64,000 bases of DNA from CADEDH01 sp965262175 (GCA_965262175.1 CBDHES010000002.1:1116001-1180000); one strand, 5' to 3'; shown: positions 1-9,966, counted from the first letter of the stretch. The notes: generated by a model not told the origin, from the sequence alone. Numbers and translations: made by a program.

Positions 1-647
1 ACCACCCGGGAACAGTTGGCGTTGCGGGGGTCGGCGACCCAGACACCACCGTCCGCATCGAGGCAGATCCCGTCGGGGATCCCCTCGCCGAGGTCGGCCC
101 AGAGACGCCGGTCGACCAGATCCCCGGTGTCGGTGATCGTGAAGGCGGTCAGCCGTCGGCCCATCGACTCACCGATGATCAGGGTCCGACCGTCGGGGGT
201 GATCACCGTGCCGTTGGGGAACGCCAGCTCCTCGGGCCCGGGGCGGACCCGCCCGTCGGGATCGACGATGGCCAGCGTCGCCGGGCCGCGGTCCTGGCCG
301 AAGTTGCCGACGTAGGCGGTCCCGTCGGCGGCGACGACCATGTCGTTGCAGTGGCCGCCGGCAACGGCCGACAGGTCGGCGTGCTCGGTGACCGCACCGG
401 CCGTCGACCGGCGGAGCAGCTTGCGGTCGGTCATCGACACGATCAGCTGGTCGCCATCGGGCAACCACCCGAGACCGGATGGTTGGGTCGGGACCTCGAC
501 CACCAGCTCCTCGGTGACCCGATCGGCCCCATCGTCGACGAAGCGATAGACGCCGTGGCGGTAGAAGTCGGAGAACCACAGCGCACCGTCGTGCCACCGC
601 GGTCCCTCGCCGAACGACAGCCCCTCCAGGATCACCTGCGTCGCCAT
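1..647 (-). CDS. SMP-30/gluconolactonase-like hydrolase, 3-prime part missing
   Basis: The reverse frame opens at an ATG at 647 and stays open to the left edge, so about 215 N-terminal residues are present and the stop lies outside the window. The start reads MATQVILEGLSFGEGP followed by RWHDGALWFSDF, the typical first blade of the SMP-30/gluconolactonase/LRE beta-propeller. Later segments such as GHCNDMVV, GTAYVGNFG, FPNGT and DGICLDADGGVWVAD match the metal-binding and blade motifs of the family. Such proteins hydrolyse sugar lactones or organophosphate-like esters; the substrate here cannot be told. It starts two bases after the stop of the ABC-F gene, so it is co-transcribed and probably translationally coupled. 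Confidence 0.85.
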   Translation of the reverse strand, partial: MATQVILEGLSFGEGPRWHDGALWFSDFYRHGVYRFVDDGADRVTEELVVEVPTQPSGLGWLPDGDQLIVSMTDRKLLRRSTAGAVTEHADLSAVAGGHCNDMVVAADGTAYVGNFGQDRGPATLAIVDPDGRVRPGPEELAFPNGTVITPDGRTLIIGESMGRRLTAFTITDTGDLVDRRLWADLGEGIPDGICLDADGGVWVADPRNANCSRV

Positions 648-649
648 GG

Positions 650-2475
<1,826 letters not shown>

Positions 2476-2476
<1 letters not shown>

Positions 2477-3231
2477 CAGCCGACCAGCTCCCACAGCCCG
2501 AGCATCCGGCTGGCCAGGACGAGCACGACGACGACCAGGACCGGCCGGATGACCGCCTCGCCACCCTCGACGGCGAGGTTGGCCCCGGCGAAGCCACCGG
2601 CTCCGGTCCCCACCGAGAGGACGAGCGCCGGGAGCCACCGGACCTGATCGTTGAGGACGAACACCGGCACGGCGATGAGCGTCACGACGAGGATGACGAT
2701 CGTCTTGATGGCGTTGGCGGTGACGAGGTCTCGGCCCGAACGGGCCAGGACCAACAGCAGGAGGATGCCCACGCCGGCCTGGACGGCCCCGCCGTAGAGG
2801 CCGATCCCGAAGAAGGCCACGGCGCTCACCCACGCCGGCCACGGCTTCTCGGCCGTCTCGGCCGACGGCTTCCACAGCGACAGCGCCAGCAGCGGGATCA
2901 TCAGCACACCGAACAGCCGCTCGAAGAGGCGGTCGTCGATCTGGGAGGCGACGCCCGAGCCGACGAGGGAGCCGACCGCCGCCGGGAGGAGGACGGGCAG
3001 CGTCTCCCGTCGAGACCCGACGCCCCGCCGGGCGTACCCCCAGGCCGAGGTCACGTTCTGGACGAGGACGGCGACCCGGTTGGTCCCGTTGGCCGTCGTT
3101 CCGCCAACCCCGACCAGCGACAGCAGCGGGACGGTGATCAGCGAGCCGCCACCGGCCATCGAGTTGATCACCCCGGCGAAGAATCCGCCGACGAGGAGGG
3201 CGATGACATCGACCGGTGACACCTGCGGCAC
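2476..3231 (-). CDS. TauE/SafE family membrane transporter
   Basis: About 251 residues with roughly seven to eight hydrophobic helices. The N-terminal motif GFFAGVINSMAGGGSLITVP is the diagnostic glycine-rich first repeat of the TauE/SafE (DUF81) family of sulfite, sulfoacetate or organosulfur anion exporters; the second repeat is seen as IGLYGGAVQAGVGILLLL. The frame is open further upstream, but I prefer the GTG at 3231 (or 3222) because the product then starts just ahead of helix one and has the usual family length; an alternative GTG lies at 3315. It leads a reverse operon with the ABC-F and SMP-30 genes and is divergent from the gene at 3320. Substrate is unknown. Confidence 0.85.
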
Positions 3232-3319
3232 GATATCGACCGGCGTTCCCCGCCGCCCATCGGGCCCCGGGGCGGTGCGATACTGGCCGTCCGACGGCCG
3301 GATGAACGGGAGCACGTGA

Positions 3320-4717
3320 ATGGGCAGAGGATTGGCCTCGTTGATCATGGGCCTGTCGCTCCTCATGGCGACGATGAGCTGGGCCGGATTCGTCATGCTG
3401 CGAACCGTGCTCGACCCTGGGAGGTCGGAGGCCTTGGCCGACACCCTGCTCGACAATGAAGAGATCCGGGCGGCGATCGTCGACCGGCTGTCCGACGCGG
3501 TCGAGGCCCAGGTTCCCGACGACGTCCCGGTCACCCGGGCCACGATCGAGGAGGGGGCGGCCATCGCCCTCGACGACCCGGAGGTCGAGCGGGTCATCCG
3601 GGATGGGCTGGTCCGGGCCCACCAGAACGCCCTGGCCGGGGTCGACGAGCCGGTCCTGCTCGACGCCGGAGCCCTGGGCTCGGCCGGTCGGGCCGCGGTG
3701 GTGGCCCAGGAGCCGGAGCTCGACCCGGTCCTGCCCGCCGCTCCCGAGCTGGAGGTCGAGCTGCCGACGGCCGGCCTGGCCCGGCTGGGGGCGGTCAAGC
3801 GGTTCGTCGAGCGGTTCACGCTCCTGACCGGGATCGTCGCCGCCTCCGGGGTGGCGCTGGCCTTTCTCCTGGCCCGCAATCGGCCGGCGGCGCTGCGTCG
3901 GGTCGCCTACTGGGCGTTCGGGGCGTCGGCGTTCTGGCTGCTCGTGGCCTTCGGGATCCCCCGGCTCCTCGACGGAGCGATGGGTCGGTCGGCGTCGGTG
4001 GCGGCGGCGATCATCGACGTCTTCATCGGCGCCATGATCCCCCCGGCCGTCACGTTGGCCGTGATCGGGGTCGGGTTGCTGGTCGTCAGCTTCATCTGGC
4101 CGGCGGTGACCCGGCGCCGGCCGGCGGCGAAGCTGGACCGGGCGGCCCGACGTCAGCCCGACCTGGCCCACCGTCCCGACCGGCCCCCGAACCCGGCTCG
4201 GGCGTCGGTTGCCGCTCAACCCCGATCCCGGAGCGAGTACCGGGGGCCGATCGGCGACGCCCCCACGATGCAGGCGCCCCCCCGACGGCCGCCTGCGCCG
4301 GCGCCGGCCGCCGACCACACCATGGTCGCACCCCCCGGTCTCGCCGGAACGGCGGCAGCGGCCGGCGCAGGCGCCTCCTGGGGCGGTCCGGCCACACCGG
4401 CACCACCGCCCGATGCGACGACCGAGTTCCCCCAGGTCTACAGCGCGACCCGGCCCGCGCCGGCCCCGGCCGCGCCGGCGCCCTCACCGACGCCCCCGTC
4501 GGCGCACCCTCCGCAGCCCCCGAGGCACCACCCACCCCAGCCACCGCCGCAGGACCCGGCGTCGGCATACCGGCCGCCGGCACCGCCGACCGAGGTCTAC
4601 ACCGACGGGGCCGGTTTCGCCCAGATCGACCCGGCCCGGGCGGCGGCCGACGACGACTTCGGGGCCGAGTGGGTCGAGGGCGTCGGCTACGTCGACGGCG
4701 ACTCCGGGCGGTCCTGA
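3320..4717 (+). CDS. Membrane protein with long proline-rich cytoplasmic tail
   Basis: 465 residues of unknown function. An N-terminal helix (about 5-27) is followed by an acidic, probably extracytoplasmic domain of about 130 residues, then three hydrophobic helices (about 160-180, 192-212 and 228-255). From about residue 265 onward the chain is low-complexity, very rich in Pro and Ala, and ends in an acidic stretch with VEGVGYVDGDSG. The layout resembles actinobacterial multi-helix proteins with a disordered tail, but I recognise no named family. The final 31 bases overlap the convergent hydrolase gene. High G/C at codon third positions throughout supports real coding. Confidence 0.7.
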   Translation: MGRGLASLIMGLSLLMATMSWAGFVMLRTVLDPGRSEALADTLLDNEEIRAAIVDRLSDAVEAQVPDDVPVTRATIEEGAAIALDDPEVERVIRDGLVRAHQNALAGVDEPVLLDAGALGSAGRAAVVAQEPELDPVLPAAPELEVELPTAGLARLGAVKRFVERFTLLTGIVAASGVALAFLLARNRPAALRRVAYWAFGASAFWLLVAFGIPRLLDGAMGRSASVAAAIIDVFIGAMIPPAVTLAVIGVGLLVVSFIWPAVTRRRPAAKLDRAARRQPDLAHRPDRPPNPARASVAAQPRSRSEYRGPIGDAPTMQAPPRRPPAPAPAADHTMVAPPGLAGTAAAAGAGASWGGPATPAPPPDATTEFPQVYSATRPAPAPAAPAPSPTPPSAHPPQPPRHHPPQPPPQDPASAYRPPAPPTEVYTDGAGFAQIDPARAAADDDFGAEWVEGVGYVDGDSGRS

Positions 4718-5559
4718 GCGGCGGCCCCCGTCACCGCTCCGTCCAGCCAGCCGGCCAGCTCGTCGAGCACGTCCTCCCGGCCGATCTCGTTGAAGCACTC
4801 GTGGCGGAGCCCGGTCCACAGCCGATAGGTGACATTCGGGAGATCGGCGAGCGGGCGGCTGTACCGGCTGGGAACGAGCCGATCGGCCGAACCGTGGAGC
4901 ACGTAGGTCGGCATCGAGATCCGGTCGATCGCGGCCCGGGTCGAGGCCATCGTGGTGAAGATCTCGTCGCCGAGGCGGGCCGTTCCGCCGGCCACCCGCA
5001 GCGGGTCGTCGCGGAACGCCCGCTGGACGGCCGGGTCGGCCGACAGGATCGAGGGGTCGATCTCGCTCTTGACGAAGCGCTCGGGAGCCACCCGGGCCAG
5101 GATCGGGGCCGCCACCCGCTGCCACCGTGGCGCTTCCGCCCCCAACGCCGGGGCCGACAGGACCAGCACGTCGGGCTGGGGGCGGTCGGTCGTGGCGTAG
5201 GTGGCGGCCATCAGGCCTCCCAGCGAGTGACCGATCACGACGACGGGGACGCCGAGCTGGCGGCGTTCGACGACCAGATCCTCGATGTCATCCAGGAACA
5301 GGTCGAACCGATCGACGTGGCCCCGCGCCCCGCCCGACTGTCCGAATCCGCGGTTGTCGAAGCCCAGCACGTCGTGGCCCCGCTCGGCGAGAAACTGCCC
5401 CACGTGCTCGTAGCGGCCCGAGTGCTCGCCCAACCCATGGACCAGCACGACCGCCGACCGTGGCCCGTCCGGTTCGGGGGCCGGAAGCCAGCGCCGCTGG
5501 AGCTGGGTCAGGCCATCCCGGGTGGCGGTCAGGTCGGTCTGGACGGTCACATCGCTCAT
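4687..5559 (-). CDS. Alpha/beta hydrolase, monoacylglycerol lipase-like
   Basis: 290 residues of the Hydrolase_4 (serine aminopeptidase/lysophospholipase) type. The oxyanion region is VLVHGLGEHSGRYEH, characteristic of monoglyceride lipases; the nucleophile elbow is GHSLGG with Ser112; the acid lies in HGSADRLVP and the catalytic His in GLRHECFNE. It probably cleaves monoacylglycerols or lysophospholipids in the cytoplasm; the substrate is inferred. A TACCCT hexamer on the reverse strand (5573-5568) sits eight bases before the ATG, suggesting a leaderless mRNA. It is divergent from the fluoride channel genes and its 3-prime end overlaps the preceding gene tail to tail. Confidence 0.88.
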   Translation of the reverse strand: MSDVTVQTDLTATRDGLTQLQRRWLPAPEPDGPRSAVVLVHGLGEHSGRYEHVGQFLAERGHDVLGFDNRGFGQSGGARGHVDRFDLFLDDIEDLVVERRQLGVPVVVIGHSLGGLMAATYATTDRPQPDVLVLSAPALGAEAPRWQRVAAPILARVAPERFVKSEIDPSILSADPAVQRAFRDDPLRVAGGTARLGDEIFTTMASTRAAIDRISMPTYVLHGSADRLVPSRYSRPLADLPNVTYRLWTGLRHECFNEIGREDVLDELAGWLDGAVTGAAAQDRPESPST

Positions 5560-5567
5560 CGCTGGTG

Positions 5568-5573
5568 AGGGTA
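5568..5573 (-). promoter_or_regulatory. Putative -10 hexamer TACCCT for hydrolase
   Basis: Reverse-strand TACCCT eight bases upstream of the ATG at 5559. This spacing would place transcription start at or within a base or two of the ATG, giving a leaderless message. Confidence 0.4.
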
Positions 5574-5601
5574 CTCACCCGGCACCGCCCACACTGAGGG
5601 A

Positions 5602-6009
5602 GTGAACCAGCTGTTGCCGCTCCGCTACGTGGCCCCGGGGGGCGCGGCCGGGGCGCTGGTGCGGTGGGGGGTGCTGGAGACCGTCGACCCTGGATGGGCG
5701 ACCGAGGCGGTCCTGGTGATGAACGTCGTCGGGTCGGTCCTGCTCGGGTTCCTCGTCGGACGTCTCCACCCCCGTCGACGCCGCGGGACCAGCCATCCAT
5801 CGATGCGGCGACCGCCGTTGACGGCCAATCAGTACCTCCTCCTGGGGACCGGGTTCTGCGGTGGCCTGACCACCTTCTCGGCCTGGGCGCTCCGCGTCGC
5901 CTCGGCGTTGGACAACGGTCAGATCGTCCTGGCGAGCGCGGTGGCGGTCACCACCGCCGTCACCGCCGTCATCGGCTGTGGTCTCGGCTACCGATTGGGG
6001 CGCCGATGA
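5602..6009 (+). CDS. crcB: Fluoride ion channel subunit CrcB/Fluc (first of pair)
   Basis: 135 residues, four hydrophobic helices, GTG start. The family motifs are intact: MNVVGSVLLG carries the pore-lining Asn, and GTGFCGGLTTFSAWALR is the conserved GGxTTFS segment holding the Thr/Phe-box residues and the central sodium site. Fluc proteins work as antiparallel dimers exporting fluoride through two pores. The stop codon overlaps the ATG of the next gene (ATGA), so the two are translated together and probably make a heterodimer. A basic loop with RRRRG between helices two and three is longer than in minimal CrcB proteins. Confidence 0.92.
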   Translation: MNQLLPLRYVAPGGAAGALVRWGVLETVDPGWATEAVLVMNVVGSVLLGFLVGRLHPRRRRGTSHPSMRRPPLTANQYLLLGTGFCGGLTTFSAWALRVASALDNGQIVLASAVAVTTAVTAVIGCGLGYRLGRR

Positions 6010-6347
6010 TCATCGCCGCGGTCGGGGTGGTGGTGGTCGTTGCGGCCGGGCTCGGGGCCAGCGTCCGGTACGTGGTCGCCGAGCGGCTGAACCGCCGGCT
6101 CCCGTACGGGACCCTCGTCGTCAACGTGGTCGCCGCCGGCCTGCTCGGGGTGGTGGCCGACATCGATGGGATGTGGCAGCCGGTGGTGGGAATCGGAGCG
6201 TTGGGGGCGATGTCGACCTGGTCGACGGTGGCTGCCGAGACCGCCGAGCTGGCTCGAGCCGGCGAGGCCCGGGCCGCCGTCCTCTACCTCGGGGCCACGA
6301 TGACCTGCGGCGTGCTGGCCGCCTGGGTCGGCCTCCAGCTCGGCTGA
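6006..6347 (+). CDS. crcB: Fluoride ion channel subunit CrcB/Fluc (second of pair)
   Basis: 113 residues starting MIIAAVGVVVVVAAGLGASVRY, overlapping the first subunit gene by four bases. VNVVAAGLLG keeps the conserved Asn. The central motif reads GIGALGAMSTWST, so the usual GGFTTFST is altered: the second Gly is Ala, the first Thr is Ser and the Phe that normally points into the pore is Trp. This suggests a division of labour in a heterodimer where this subunit supplies a diverged half. In Bacillus-type two-gene arrangements one subunit is often the more degenerate, so this fits a known pattern. Function as a homodimer is doubtful. Confidence 0.88.
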   Translation: MIIAAVGVVVVVAAGLGASVRYVVAERLNRRLPYGTLVVNVVAAGLLGVVADIDGMWQPVVGIGALGAMSTWSTVAAETAELARAGEARAAVLYLGATMTCGVLAAWVGLQLG

Positions 6348-6350
6348 GGC

Positions 6351-6384
6351 TCAGCGGACCTGGTCAGGTCAGCGGACCTGGTCA
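6351..6384. repeat. Tandem duplication of 16 bp (18-bp period)
   Basis: The 16-mer TCAGCGGACCTGGTCA occurs at 6351-6366 and again at 6369-6384. The second copy contains the stop codon and last codons (DQVR-stop) of the reverse lipoprotein gene, so the last five codons plus stop are duplicated in frame beyond the real stop. Confidence 0.9.
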
Positions 6385-6674
6385 CAGTCGACCACGACCG
6401 AGGACAGGATCTGGTCGGGATCGGCGGGGTCGACGGCGTTGACGACGCCCTCGTCGAGGTCGGGGTCATCGCGACACTGCTGCTCGGCCAGTTCCCGCAT
6501 CTGCTCGGTCGGCTCCAGCAGATGAGGGGTGGTCTCCGCGGTCGCCGCCGGGCTGGGGAGCGGGGCGCCGGGCTCGACCGGGGTCGTCTCCTCGTTGGTA
6601 CAGCCGGCGACCGCGAGCGCTGCGACGGCCGTAGCAACCAGCGAACCCCACCGTCGGTGGCGACGAATGCTCAC
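6369..6674 (-). CDS. Small secreted lipoprotein
   Basis: 101 residues from a GTG at 6674. The N terminus MSIRRHRRWG is basic, followed by a hydrophobic stretch LVATAVAALAVAGC with a good lipobox (VAGC), so Cys would be lipidated after signal cleavage by LspA. The mature part is acidic, begins with a Pro/Thr/Ala linker, and contains two further Cys (QQCRDDPD and VDCDQVR), which may pair in a disulfide. I do not recognise the family; no enzyme motif is visible. It is divergent from the OmpA-like gene with 72 bases between starts, and the two may share control. Confidence 0.72.
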   Translation of the reverse strand: MSIRRHRRWGSLVATAVAALAVAGCTNEETTPVEPGAPLPSPAATAETTPHLLEPTEQMRELAEQQCRDDPDLDEGVVNAVDPADPDQILSSVVVDCDQVR

Positions 6675-6746
6675 CGCGGTGACGGTACCGGACGATCGGC
6701 CCAGAAAAGACGCGACCTTTCGCGGTCGGTCGACGTCCTCCCCGAC

Positions 6747-7868
6747 GTGACGAATGACGAGTGGACCCCTTCGGACGATGAGGAGGGCGCGGCGGCGCCC
6801 GGAGACAAGCTGATCCCCGAATGGGGGCTCGGCGCCGACAACCAGGTCGTGCTGGTGGGGCTGGCGGTGCTCGCCATCCTGGGCGGCCTGTTCGCCTGGC
6901 GGACCTGGTTCGACGGTGACGATGTCGCCAGCGCCGTGGCGGCCGAGGTCCTCGGCGACGACGGCGCCGCCGGGGGTGACGGCGATGGCGATGGCGATGG
7001 CGATGGAGCCGGCGAGACCGCCGCCGCAGCTGCGGTCGGGGCCGACGACACCGACGACGACGATGCGGATGGCGCCGACGACACCGACGACGGCGAGGGC
7101 GAGGCCGAGGAGTCGGCGACCACCACCAGCACGACGGCCGCGCCGCCGGCCGGTCCCGACGAGGCGGCCCTCCTGGCAGCGGCGACGGCGGTCCCCGACA
7201 CCGACGTGACCGCCACCGCCGACGGGTCGCTGGTGACCCTGACCGGCTTCGTGGCCGATGCCGAGGAGAGCGCGGCGGTCGAGGAGGGCGTCCGGGCGAT
7301 CGACGGAGTCGACGACGTCGACAACCAGCTCGTGCTCCTCATCCCCCAGGCCCAGCAGATCATGGACGATGCCGGGGTCGTCGCCGCCGGGGCCCTGGGT
7401 AACGGCACCCGGATCATCGTCAACGGCATCATCCAGTCCGAGGAGGAGCGGGAACCGCTCCTGGCCGAGGTGGCGGCCATCCCCGGGGTGACCGAGGTGA
7501 CCGACGAGCTGGCGCTGAGTGTCGTCAACGACCTCAACGACCTGCCCCAGGTCCAGTTCGCCACCGGCTCCGATGAGATCCTGCCGGTCAGCTTCGCCGA
7601 CCTCGACGAGGCGGCCGAGCTCATCAACTCCGCCGGCGACGTCGAGATCCTGATCATCGGCTACACCGACACCGTCGGCGACGAGGCGGCCAACCTCGAT
7701 CTCAGCCAGCGTCGGGCCGAGGCCGTCATGAACTACCTCCTCGAGTGGGGGAACGCCCCGTCGGTCCTCATGGCCGAGGGTCGGGGTGAGACCGACCAGT
7801 TCGCCGCCGGCGATTCCCCCGAGGCCCTGGCGGCCAACCGGGTGGTCCTGTTCGAGCAGCTGCGGTGA
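6747..7868 (+). CDS. BON-OmpA envelope protein, OmpATb/ArfA-like
   Basis: 373 residues from GTG 6747. An acidic cytoplasmic N terminus precedes one helix (about 33-51). A linker follows, rich in Asp, Gly and Thr and containing four GGCGAT repeats. Next come two BON-like repeats (about 130-190 and 195-250; motifs DGSLVTLTGFVAD and NGTRIIVNGII), and then a C-terminal OmpA domain with GYTDTVGDEAANLDLSQRRA, the peptidoglycan-binding Asp/Arg motif. This order matches Mycobacterium tuberculosis OmpATb (ArfA, Rv0899), a membrane-anchored protein of the cell envelope linked to acid stress. I infer anchoring to peptidoglycan from the outer face of the membrane. The first upstream in-frame GTG with sensible N terminus was chosen as start. 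Confidence 0.85.
   Translation: MTNDEWTPSDDEEGAAAPGDKLIPEWGLGADNQVVLVGLAVLAILGGLFAWRTWFDGDDVASAVAAEVLGDDGAAGGDGDGDGDGDGAGETAAAAAVGADDTDDDDADGADDTDDGEGEAEESATTTSTTAAPPAGPDEAALLAAATAVPDTDVTATADGSLVTLTGFVADAEESAAVEEGVRAIDGVDDVDNQLVLLIPQAQQIMDDAGVVAAGALGNGTRIIVNGIIQSEEEREPLLAEVAAIPGVTEVTDELALSVVNDLNDLPQVQFATGSDEILPVSFADLDEAAELINSAGDVEILIIGYTDTVGDEAANLDLSQRRAEAVMNYLLEWGNAPSVLMAEGRGETDQFAAGDSPEALAANRVVLFEQLR
6981..7004 (+). repeat. Four tandem GGCGAT repeats in coding sequence
   Basis: A perfect hexanucleotide run encodes alternating Gly-Asp in the linker of the BON-OmpA protein. Copy number could vary by slippage without breaking the frame. Confidence 0.85.
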
Positions 7869-7872
7869 GGCG

Positions 7873-7911
7873 GGGGGCCGATCGTCGGGGGTGCCCCGGC
7901 GGTCGGCCCCC
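7873..7911. terminator. Strong bidirectional hairpin terminator
   Basis: GGGGGCCGA at 7873-7881 pairs with TCGGCCCCC at 7903-7911, and the inner arms continue pairing through GGGG/CCCC to a three-base loop, about 18 pairs in total including G-T wobbles. It lies between the convergent BON-OmpA and dinB genes and has no T tract. Confidence 0.75.
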
Positions 7912-7946
7912 ATTCCATCGTTCCCCCGTCTCGTCCGGCCGGGGGC

Positions 7947-9155
7947 TCAATCCGGGAGCATCGGCATCTCGACCGGCTCACGGCCGAGGAGCCGGGTTCG
8001 CACCACCGACGTCGAGCCGAACCGGTCCCGGATCTCGTCGACGGCGGCGTCGAGCCGCTCGGGATCGTGCTTGGTGAAAGGCAGGGCCAGCTGGACGGTC
8101 GAGGCGTCGCTGAGGCCGGTCACCGCCACCCCGATCTTGGTCAAGCCTCGCTCGGCGATCGTCGGCCACGCCTCGGCCAACAGGTCGGTGGCGACGCCCC
8201 ACACCGCGGCGGTCGAGGCGGTCGCCTGGAACACGGTCCGGGACCGGGTCGCCCCGGCGAAGTCGCCGTAGCGGAGCCGGAGCACGACCGTCCGGGCGAC
8301 CCGATCGGCGCCCCGGAGGCGGGCGGTGACCCGATCGACCACCTCGAGCAGGAGCTGCTCGGCGGCCGGGCGATCGACCGTCCCGGCCGGGAACGACCGC
8401 TGGGAGCCGATCGACCGTCGCCGGCGGCCGGTGTCGACCGGGCGGGGGTCGAGGTTGTGAGCCAGCGCATGGAGATGACTCCCCCACGCCGAACCGAGGT
8501 GGCTCACCAGGTGGTGCCGGTCGAGCTCGGCCACGTCGCCCACGGTCCGGACTCCCAGAGCCGCCAACCGGGCCTCGGCCACCGGACCGACCCCCCACAG
8601 GCGCCCGACCGGCAGCGGATGGAGGAACGCCAGCTCGTCGCCGGGGGCAACGACCAGTAGCCCATCGGGTTTGGACACGGTGCTGGCCACCTTGGCCAGG
8701 AACTTCGTCGACGCCGCCCCGACGCTCAGGGGCAGACCGACCTCGTGGCGGACCCGGTCCCGGAGCCGTCGGGCCACCTCGGCGTCGGGGCCGACGAGGC
8801 GAGCCAGACCGGACACGTCGAGGAACGCCTCGTCGATCGAGAGCCCCTCGACCTCGGGGGAGGTGTCCCGGAAGATCTCGAATACCCGCCGGCTCGCCTC
8901 GCTGTAGGCCTCCATTCGAGGTGGGACCACGATCGCCCCCGGGCACAGCGCCCGGGCCTGGCGACCACCCATCGCCGTTCGGACGCCGTGGGCTCGGGCC
9001 TCATAGCTGGCGGCCAGCACCACGCCGGCCCCGACGATGACAGGGCGTCCTCGGAGCCGTCGATCGTCCCGCTGTTCGACCGAGGCGTAGAACGCGTCGA
9101 GGTCGGCGTGGAGGATGCGACGATCCGAACCAACCGAACTCGAACATGTGTTCAT
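7947..9155 (-). CDS. dinB: DNA polymerase IV (Y family)
   Basis: 402 residues. ILHADLDAFYASVEQ is the first catalytic carboxylate motif, and GLSIDEAFLDVSG holds the second (SIDE). The helix-hairpin-helix region reads VGRLWGVGPVAEARLAALGVRTVGDVA, and the little-finger domain fills the last third, ending in a short tail without a clear beta-clamp peptide (EPVEMPMLPD is a weak candidate). It performs error-prone translesion synthesis. The ATG at 9155 is chosen because the catalytic motif follows within 20 residues, as usual. A palindromic SOS box overlaps this start codon, so LexA control is likely. It is divergent from a phosphatase gene. Confidence 0.93.
   Translation of the reverse strand: MNTCSSSVGSDRRILHADLDAFYASVEQRDDRRLRGRPVIVGAGVVLAASYEARAHGVRTAMGGRQARALCPGAIVVPPRMEAYSEASRRVFEIFRDTSPEVEGLSIDEAFLDVSGLARLVGPDAEVARRLRDRVRHEVGLPLSVGAASTKFLAKVASTVSKPDGLLVVAPGDELAFLHPLPVGRLWGVGPVAEARLAALGVRTVGDVAELDRHHLVSHLGSAWGSHLHALAHNLDPRPVDTGRRRRSIGSQRSFPAGTVDRPAAEQLLLEVVDRVTARLRGADRVARTVVLRLRYGDFAGATRSRTVFQATASTAAVWGVATDLLAEAWPTIAERGLTKIGVAVTGLSDASTVQLALPFTKHDPERLDAAVDEIRDRFGSTSVVRTRLLGREPVEMPMLPD
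9140..9155. promoter_or_regulatory. LexA/SOS box overlapping dinB start
   Basis: TCGAACATGTGTTCAT contains the perfect core GAAC-N4-GTTC and matches the actinobacterial SOS box TCGAAC-N4-GTTCGA at 10 of 12 defined positions. Its last three bases are the dinB start codon on the reverse strand. Confidence 0.75.
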
Positions 9156-9222
9156 AGCCCTGTCATCGTCGCCGACGCCGGGTGGGGACGCAAGGGGTCG
9201 CCGGTGTGGTGGACTGGAACCC

Positions 9223-9936
9223 ATGGAGGGGGACCTCGAACGACGACTCGGATGGGACGGGATGGTCAACGGCCGGGAGCTGGGCGGCCTGACGACGGTC
9301 GAGGGTGCGATCCGAACCGGTGCCCTGATCCGGTCGGCCTCGCCCCATACGCTGTCCGACGCCGGCTGGCGCCAGCTCACCGACCACGGGATCACCACGG
9401 TGCTCGACCTCCGGGGACCCGACGAGGTCGACCGATACGGCGTACCGCCCGAGCGTCGACCGTCCGGCGTCCGCTTCCTGAACCGACCGCTGGAGCCGCC
9501 CGGCTACGCCGACCGGTGGCGCTCCCGGGAAGATCGGTGGAAGCTTCACAGCCCCCACTTCTTCGCCGAGTTCCTGGCCGAGCATCGCGACCGGGTAGCC
9601 GACGCCATCACCACCATCGCCCAGGCCCCACCGGGCGGTGTCGTGGTCCACTGCCACGGCGGCCAGGACCGATCGGGGCTGGTGGTGGCGAGCCTCCTCG
9701 ACCTGCTGGGGGTCGACCGCTGGGCCATCGCCGCCGACTATTGGCTGAGCTTCGAGCCACGACCCCAAGCGGTCGGCGACGGCCCCCCGCCGGACCGGGA
9801 GCGGTATCGGGCGTTGGTGGTCGAGGCGCTGGAGGCCCATCCCGCCGTGGCCTGCTTCGCCGACGAGCCGACGGCGGAACGGGTTCGTCAGGCGCTGGTC
9901 GATCGGCTCGTGGTCGACCTCGACCGGGCCGGCTGA
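9223..9936 (+). CDS. Protein tyrosine phosphatase of Y_phosphatase3 type
   Basis: 237 residues from ATG 9223 (MEGDLERRLGWDG). The active-site loop is HCHGGQDRSG with Cys144 and Arg150, the CX5R signature with the Asp-Arg form found in bacterial MptpB-like phosphatases that act on phosphotyrosine and phosphoinositides. NGRELGG and TVLDLRGPDEVDRYG near the N terminus are further family landmarks. The open frame extends to 9115, but the ATG at 9223 gives the normal N terminus and avoids overlap with dinB. Whether it is cytoplasmic or secreted is unclear; no signal peptide is seen. Confidence 0.87.
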   Translation: MEGDLERRLGWDGMVNGRELGGLTTVEGAIRTGALIRSASPHTLSDAGWRQLTDHGITTVLDLRGPDEVDRYGVPPERRPSGVRFLNRPLEPPGYADRWRSREDRWKLHSPHFFAEFLAEHRDRVADAITTIAQAPPGGVVVHCHGGQDRSGLVVASLLDLLGVDRWAIAADYWLSFEPRPQAVGDGPPPDRERYRALVVEALEAHPAVACFADEPTAERVRQALVDRLVVDLDRAG

Positions 9937-9966
9937 GGTCGCCAGCGACCGTCCGGGTCGGAGCGG

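Noticed and set aside
5590..5601. Fluoride riboswitch before the fluoride channel genes
   Set aside because: Only about 40 bases separate the divergent starts, too short for the crcB aptamer, and its motif is absent.
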